Positions 59,853-64,000 of a stretch of DNA of 64,000 nucleotides are shown piece by piece. Position 1 is the first letter of the stretch, and each line of letters opens with the position of its first letter. Source of the DNA: Brevibacillus formosus (GTDB lineage Bacteria; Bacillota; Bacilli; Brevibacillales; Brevibacillaceae). The stretch covers positions 62,001 through 126,000 of the forward strand of contig NZ_PXZL01000013.1 of assembly GCF_003013405.1 (NCBI RefSeq), written 5' to 3'. Below the pieces are notes generated by a model. That model was given only the letters and a program-made list of their open reading frames with translations. It was not told the DNA's origin and ran no database searches. Both the position numbers and the translations under genes were made by a program.

Positions 59853-60062
59853 GAGAAGAAAAAGCGCAGGACTCGCAGACCTTGACAACGCCTACCCAGT
59901 CGGAACTTCAAAAAGGGGCCCGGTTGTCGAACACTTCTTCCCTGAGAAACGTCCGCCTGTAGGGTGGCTTTGGATCGACGGTCCCCTTTTTGAAGTGGAG
60001 ACGGACAGTCAATCCCCCTTGCGGGCGTGTCAGAGTTGAAGAGAACTGCGCTTTTTCTTCTC
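59853..60062. repeat. 210-bp nested inverted-repeat element, possible structured RNA
   Basis: Outer 17-bp perfect arms GAGAAGAAAAAGCGCAG (59853-59869) and its complement (60046-60062); a middle pairing near 59882-59892 with 60024-60033 (GACAaCGCC/GGCGTGTC); inner 14-bp perfect arms ACTTCAAAAAGGGG (59905-59918) and CCCCTTTTTGAAGT (59983-59996); and GTCGA/TCGAC near the tip. It encodes no convincing protein. The shape is one long interrupted hairpin. The rest of the 438-bp gap between 59651 and 60090 holds only a terminator and a palindrome. Confidence 0.6.
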
Positions 60063-60089
60063 CTCCACAATGTTGACTCAGCTTCCTAA

Positions 60090-61511
60090 TCATTCCTCCT
60101 CGGAATCTAGCTGAATCCCATACTTTCTAATCCGCCGCATAAGTAGCGACTGGGTTATGCCGAGGGCCGCTGCTGTTTTGCGAGTCGTTTTGTGTGTGCG
60201 CAATGCTTGCAGAATAAATTCCATCTCAATTTTCTCCATCCGCTCTGTAAGAGACAGAGAACCGAGTGAAAGAATTCCCTCCTCCAGCTCACGAATACTC
60301 CGCAGTTCTTCTGGCAAATCACTGACTTGGATTTCATCCAGCTTGGACGTGATGACGATCCGCTCTACCAAATTTTCCAGCTCCCGCACATTTCCAGGCC
60401 ATTCGTATTGATGCAAAACATCCAGCGCTTCCGGGGAAAAACGCCGTTTCTGGTTATGCTTGCTATTGAATCGCTGTAAATTGTGGTGTAGTAAAGGGAA
60501 AATATCGTCCTTTCTCTCCCGTAATGGCGGAACATTGATTGGCAAAATATTAAGGCGATAGTACAGGTCGTGTCTGAATTTGCCCAACCGCACGAGTTCC
60601 TGAAGGTTGGCATTGGTTGCCGTTATAATGCGGATGTCAGCTGTATATGTTTTCGTGCCGCCGATCGGCATAAACGTTTTGTTTTGCAGGAGCAGTAATA
60701 ATTTCGATTGCAGGTGGTAGGGAAGCTCGCTGATTTCATCCAAAAAAAGCGTCCCTTTGTCCGCCATTTTCACTAATCCGATTTTCCCCGAGTGACTCGC
60801 CCCCGTAAATGCGCCTTTGTGGTAGCCGAACAGCTCTGACTCGATCAAGGTTTCGGGAATGGCACTACAGTTGACGTGGATGAACGGACCGCTGCTTCGT
60901 TCGCTCAATTGATGGATTTGCTCCGCAAGATAGCTTTTTCCTACGCCTGTTTCACCTGTAATAAACACGGTCGTGTCGACAGGGGCTGCTTTTTTCATTA
61001 ATTCCAGCAAGGCGAGATAGGAACGGCTGTTGCCAATCAAGGTTTGGGAGGAGCTCTGGCTCGCTTCCCACTTCATGAGCTGAATCTCTTCGCTGTACCG
61101 CTTTAGCAAAGCAACCGTCTCTTCCAGCTGTGAACTGGCACGGGCTGCCTCAGTGATATCGCGCGAGTGGGAAACAATCAGCTCCGGCCTTCCATCCTCA
61201 TCCGGGATAATATGTCCGGTCACCAGAAATTTTCCCTTATTATTGACGAGCTGAATGGTTGTGGTCGGTTTTCCCGTTTCCAAGACCAAGCGGGTGACAG
61301 AAGGACTGAAAATCCCCATTTCTTCGAGGTCGGATACGTTTTGCCCGATGAGTTCGGCTTTTGGCAGACCACACAGGTTCTCACTGGCATTGTTTAACCA
61401 TAAAGTAGTTCCCTGTGCATCAGCAATGAATATGCCATCTGCCAGTGTGTTCAGGATGTCAATAAAACGATCAACAGAAGACAGTGCTAGTATCTCCGCA
61501 GCTTTTTCCAT
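60090..61511 (-). CDS. Sigma-54-dependent activator with PAS sensor
   Basis: A 473-residue enhancer-binding protein: PAS domain (12-120), AAA+ domain with Walker A GETGVGKS (186-193), the sigma-54 contact loop GAFTGA (233-238), Walker B GTLFLDE (253-259) and the arginine-finger region FRHDLYYRLNILP, then a Fis-type helix-turn-helix (TRKTAAALGITQSLLMRRIRKYG). It activates sigma-54 promoters when the PAS ligand is right. It is divergent from a CoA-transferase pair whose promoter is a consensus -24/-12, its obvious target. RBS GGGGAG. Confidence 0.94.
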   Translation of the reverse strand: MEKAAEILALSSVDRFIDILNTLADGIFIADAQGTTLWLNNASENLCGLPKAELIGQNVSDLEEMGIFSPSVTRLVLETGKPTTTIQLVNNKGKFLVTGHIIPDEDGRPELIVSHSRDITEAARASSQLEETVALLKRYSEEIQLMKWEASQSSSQTLIGNSRSYLALLELMKKAAPVDTTVFITGETGVGKSYLAEQIHQLSERSSGPFIHVNCSAIPETLIESELFGYHKGAFTGASHSGKIGLVKMADKGTLFLDEISELPYHLQSKLLLLLQNKTFMPIGGTKTYTADIRIITATNANLQELVRLGKFRHDLYYRLNILPINVPPLRERKDDIFPLLHHNLQRFNSKHNQKRRFSPEALDVLHQYEWPGNVRELENLVERIVITSKLDEIQVSDLPEELRSIRELEEGILSLGSLSLTERMEKIEMEFILQALRTHKTTRKTAAALGITQSLLMRRIRKYGIQLDSEEE

Positions 61512-61570
61512 GTTGAGTAGCTCCCCGGTTTTTCAACTGATTGTACAAGATCAAATTGATTGTTGTATAG

Positions 61571-61667
61571 TGAGTCGAATTTAAAACTAGTTGAGTCGAA
61601 ATCGATTCGAGCAAAAAGTTAGACTTTTCCTGCCTTTTCGTTTCAAAAGTGAGTCTATTTCGACTCA
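61571..61667. promoter_or_regulatory. Upstream activator sites (three TGAGTC-type elements)
   Basis: TGAGTCGAATTT (61571-61582), TGAGTCGAAATCGATTCGA (61592-61610) and the dyad TGAGTC-TATTTC-GACTCA (61650-61667), whose minus strand reads TGAGTCGAAAT as in the second site. They lie about 80 to 175 bp before the sigma-54 start, usual enhancer distances. The first abuts the -35 of the regulator's own putative promoter. Confidence 0.65.
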
Positions 61668-61717
61668 GCAATAGGAATTGCTTGTAGCTTGATTGCGTTT
61701 TCTTGCCGTTTTTAAGC

Positions 61718-61734
61718 TTGGCACAAGAGTTGCT
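61718..61734 (+). promoter_or_regulatory. Sigma-54 (-24/-12) promoter of the CoA-transferase operon
   Basis: TTGGCAC-AAGAG-TTGCT matches TGGCAC-N5-TTGCW exactly, with GG at 61720-61721 and GC at 61732-61733. The start codon is 59 bp downstream. Confidence 0.88.
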
Positions 61735-61792
61735 TTTATATAGTTGGACGTAAGCGATTTACCCAAGAATAAGAGATAAGGAACTGCATGCG

Positions 61793-62458
61793 ATGTTATC
61801 AAAACTGGTGACGCACGAACAAGCAGTGGAGCATGTTCTGGATGGCACCCGGCTGATGTATGGCGGATTCGGCACGATTGGCTCCCCGGCACAATTGATT
61901 GATGCGATCTTGCACAAAGGCGTGCAAAGCTTGACACTTATCGGAATTGATGCGGGGTATCCAGAAATCGGAATCGGAAAGCTGATCAGTCATGGACGGG
62001 TGAGGCGGCTGATAACCACACATATTGGCTCCAATCCCGAAGCAGGTCAACAATTGATGGACGGAATGCTGGAAGTGACATTTTGTCCACAAGGAATTTT
62101 CGCAGAAAAGATTCGGGCAGGAGGTGTTGGTATTCCAGGAATCGTTGTGGATGCGCATGTGGGAGGAGAGCGAATGGAAGGAGCAGAGCCGTTTGCTTTT
62201 GCCGGAAGATCTTGTCAGATTGAAGCCGCCCTTACTGCGGAGGTAGGGATCGTCTATGCGAAACAGGCGGATACTTACGGAAATCTCATTTATGACAAGG
62301 CGGCAAGAAATCTGAATCCGCTAGTAGCGATGGCGGCAGATATCACAATCGCTGAGGTGGAAGAGATCGTACCCGCAGGAGAGCTGGACCCTGATAAAAT
62401 CGTGACGCCTGGCATTTTTGTGGATTATATCGTGGTTCGTGGCGGAGGGAACAGCTAA
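61793..62458 (+). CDS. 3-oxoacid/acyl-CoA transferase family, subunit A
   Basis: A 221-residue AtoD/ScoA-like subunit. YGGFGTIGSPAQLIDAI (residues 23-39) and TTHIGSNPEA are the CoA-binding segments; GGVGIPG and YGNLIYDKAARNLNP complete the family pattern. It pairs with subunit B, which starts on its last base, to move CoA between short-chain acids. Expression is expected to depend on sigma-54 and the divergent activator. Confidence 0.9.
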   Translation: MLSKLVTHEQAVEHVLDGTRLMYGGFGTIGSPAQLIDAILHKGVQSLTLIGIDAGYPEIGIGKLISHGRVRRLITTHIGSNPEAGQQLMDGMLEVTFCPQGIFAEKIRAGGVGIPGIVVDAHVGGERMEGAEPFAFAGRSCQIEAALTAEVGIVYAKQADTYGNLIYDKAARNLNPLVAMAADITIAEVEEIVPAGELDPDKIVTPGIFVDYIVVRGGGNS

Positions 62459-63120
62459 TGGGGTTGGAAATGGATCAGCGAAATATGGTTGCGTGGCGTG
62501 CGGCCAAAGAGGTCACTCCCGGAATGGCAGTGAACTTGGGGATCGGGATACCTGAGCTCGTCGCTGATTTTATCCCGCATGAATGGCAGGTCATGTTTCA
62601 CTCGGTGAATGGAATCTTGGGTGTCGGACCTACGCCGTTAAAGGGAGAAGAGGACCAGCATATCTCAAACGCTGGTGGGGCTCCTGTTACCGTTGTCCCA
62701 GGGGCATCGTATTTCGACAGCACCATAGCGTATGGCATGATCCGAAGAAGAAAGCTGGATGCAGCGTTTATCGGGGCTTTGCAGGTGAATCGCCGAGGAG
62801 ATCTGGCAAACTGGATTGTTCCTGGCTCACGTGTTCATGGTATTGGTGGAGGAGCAGAGCTGGCCTATTACGCCAAGAAAGTGATCGTGCTCATGAGCCA
62901 TGTCAATCAGGCAGGTGAGCCCAAAATCCGCAGGGAGTGCACGCTGCCACTGACGGCGAAGGGCTGCGTCGATCTCATTATCACCGAGAGGGCCGTAATC
63001 GAGGTCACGCAAAGAGGCTTGCTTTTGACAGAGGTAATGTACCCGTTCACCTTGGAAAATGTCATCACAAATACCGGGGCACCTCTAATGATTTCAGAAA
63101 ATTTACAAATGGTTGAGTAA
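62458..63120 (+). CDS. 3-oxoacid/acyl-CoA transferase family, subunit B, catalytic Glu replaced
   Basis: A 220-residue AtoA/ScoB-like subunit: VNLGIGIPELVADFIP, then FHSVNGILGVGPTP (48-60), AGGAPVTVVPGASYFDS and the acidic C-terminal TEVMYPFTLENV. In this family the SENG motif provides the glutamate that carries the CoA thioester; here it reads SVNG, with Val50. The pair may therefore use another chemistry, another residue, or only bind its substrate. ATG 62458 overlaps the subunit A stop; ATG 62470 is an alternative. Confidence 0.88.
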   Translation: MGLEMDQRNMVAWRAAKEVTPGMAVNLGIGIPELVADFIPHEWQVMFHSVNGILGVGPTPLKGEEDQHISNAGGAPVTVVPGASYFDSTIAYGMIRRRKLDAAFIGALQVNRRGDLANWIVPGSRVHGIGGGAELAYYAKKVIVLMSHVNQAGEPKIRRECTLPLTAKGCVDLIITERAVIEVTQRGLLLTEVMYPFTLENVITNTGAPLMISENLQMVE

Positions 63121-63164
63121 TGAAAAATGTAAGCGCGAACATATAGAACAGGGGGATAAAGCAC

Positions 63165-63983
63165 ATGAAAAAAACAATCAAAACGATCGCAGGAGTCGTA
63201 TTTTCGTTGTCACTACTTGTAAGCGGATGTAGCCAAGGCGCATCCACTAACAGTGCGGGAGGGCAAGCGGGTGGGGCTCCTGCTGGAAATGCATCGTCCA
63301 TGACAAAAGAGGCAGGCGTATTTGTTTATGCGGCTTCCGGTGAATATCAGCCATTCAGCTACTTCAAGGATGGTCAATTGACCGGATTTGATGTCGAGAT
63401 CGGCAATGAGATCGCCAAGCGCTTGGGGCTTGAGCCAAAGCCAGTCACGTCGCCTTTTTCCGGTATTATCGCGGGGGTAAAGGAAGGACGCTACGATGCG
63501 GCGATTGCCAGCCATGCGATTACAGAAGAGCGGAAGCAGCAGGTTGATTTCGTAGACCCGTACTACTTGTCTGGTGGGCAACTGTTCGTTCGCCCGGATG
63601 GGACGATTAGCACGCTGGAAGGTTTAAAAGGCAAAGAAGTGGCAGTCGCACTCGGCACAACACACGAAAAGATGGCGCGGGAGTATACAGACAACATCAA
63701 AACGTATGACAGCGATGTAACGGCTCTGCGTGCCTTGGAGCAGGGCAAACACGATGTCGTGATTACAGATAGCGTCGTAGGGGAGATTGCCATTGCGCAA
63801 GGCTTGAAGCTCAAGAAAAGCGGGAAGCCACTCTCTGAAGTCCAACATGGAATCGCAGTGCGCAAAGGAAATACGGAATTGCTTAATAAAATCAACGAAG
63901 TACACAAGCAAATGATGGAGGATGGTACTTACGCGAAACTGAGTGAAAAGTACTTTAATCGCGACATTAGCAAAGCCGAATAG
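63165..63983 (+). CDS. Amino-acid-type ABC substrate-binding lipoprotein
   Basis: A 272-residue family 3 solute-binding protein: signal peptide and lipobox LLVSGC (C22), a Gly/Ala/Ser linker, then YQPFSYFKDGQLTGFDVEIGNEIAKRLGLEPK and the hinge DFVDPYYLSGGQLFVR. It captures an amino acid or similar ligand outside the membrane. It follows the CoA-transferase genes by 44 bp with no terminator, so it is probably in the sigma-54 operon; permease and ATPase genes may lie past the window edge. Confidence 0.9.
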   Translation: MKKTIKTIAGVVFSLSLLVSGCSQGASTNSAGGQAGGAPAGNASSMTKEAGVFVYAASGEYQPFSYFKDGQLTGFDVEIGNEIAKRLGLEPKPVTSPFSGIIAGVKEGRYDAAIASHAITEERKQQVDFVDPYYLSGGQLFVRPDGTISTLEGLKGKEVAVALGTTHEKMAREYTDNIKTYDSDVTALRALEQGKHDVVITDSVVGEIAIAQGLKLKKSGKPLSEVQHGIAVRKGNTELLNKINEVHKQMMEDGTYAKLSEKYFNRDISKAE

Positions 63984-64000
63984 TGAGTTGGTATGAGAAG

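Noticed and set aside
59853-60062. Reading the nested repeat as a MITE
   Set aside because: No target-site duplication flanks the arms and no other copy was noticed in the window; kept as an unexplained element instead.
59779-60070. Small ORFs (86 aa plus, 90 aa minus) across the nested repeat
   Set aside because: No ribosome sites, no family features; they arise from the palindrome.

Overview
The window looks like a chromosomal segment of an endospore-forming, S-layer-bearing Firmicute, most likely Brevibacillus or a close Paenibacillaceae relative. This is inferred from an alpha/beta-type spore protein, yfkAB, a LysM protein, an SLH-domain surface protein, RNase P RNA of Bacillus type, strong GGAGG ribosome sites, frequent TTG/GTG starts and many short Rho-independent terminators. 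No rRNA, tRNA, transposase, phage gene or CRISPR array was seen. Most genes are housekeeping or metabolic, so the more unusual signals are mainly regulatory and non-coding.

Layout. 0-5 kb: small metabolic and hypothetical genes (methyltransferase, pterin dehydratase, DUF3109, acyl-CoA thioesterase, aldo/keto reductase). 5-7 kb: a lone hutH on the minus strand behind a strong promoter, a short leader ORF and a 16-bp terminator hairpin. 7-13.5 kb: a repeat-rich putative spore coat protein, UV endonuclease UvsE, an MHYT-PAS-GGDEF-EAL protein, and an amino acid permease with a 47-residue membrane partner. 13.8-18 kb: M20 amidohydrolase plus two membrane proteins, an ABC ATPase and an MBL hydrolase. 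18-30 kb: envelope lipoproteins, class I fumarase, amidohydrolase, LysM protein, multidrug MFS pump, spore protein, yfkAB, DUF1385 protein, gamma carbonic anhydrase and a HesB-like protein.

30-39 kb is a run of regulator/target modules: an ArsR regulator and MFS pump with near-identical promoter-operators; rnpB; an SLH surface protein behind an ECF-sigma-like promoter; an FAD monooxygenase and MarR regulator sharing TTGTTT-N6-AAACAA sites; and an autoregulated TetR gene before a DUF418 membrane protein. 39-46.5 kb: a molybdopterin oxidoreductase, an alpha/beta hydrolase, a NupC transporter with a leader terminator, and asparagine synthetase. 46.5-53 kb is a coherent carboxylate-uptake locus: LytS-type kinase, LytTR regulator, DUF485 protein and two tandem SSS symporters, with a CcpA-type cre site. 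53-59.7 kb: patatin, HD-GYP variant, universal stress protein behind paired dyads, a TetR/MFS module, endonuclease IV.

59.7-64 kb: a 210-bp nested inverted-repeat element of unknown nature, then a sigma-54 activator divergent from a CoA-transferase pair and an amino-acid-type binding lipoprotein. The pair is preceded by a consensus -24/-12 promoter and three TGAGTC-type upstream sites. The beta subunit lacks the expected catalytic glutamate.
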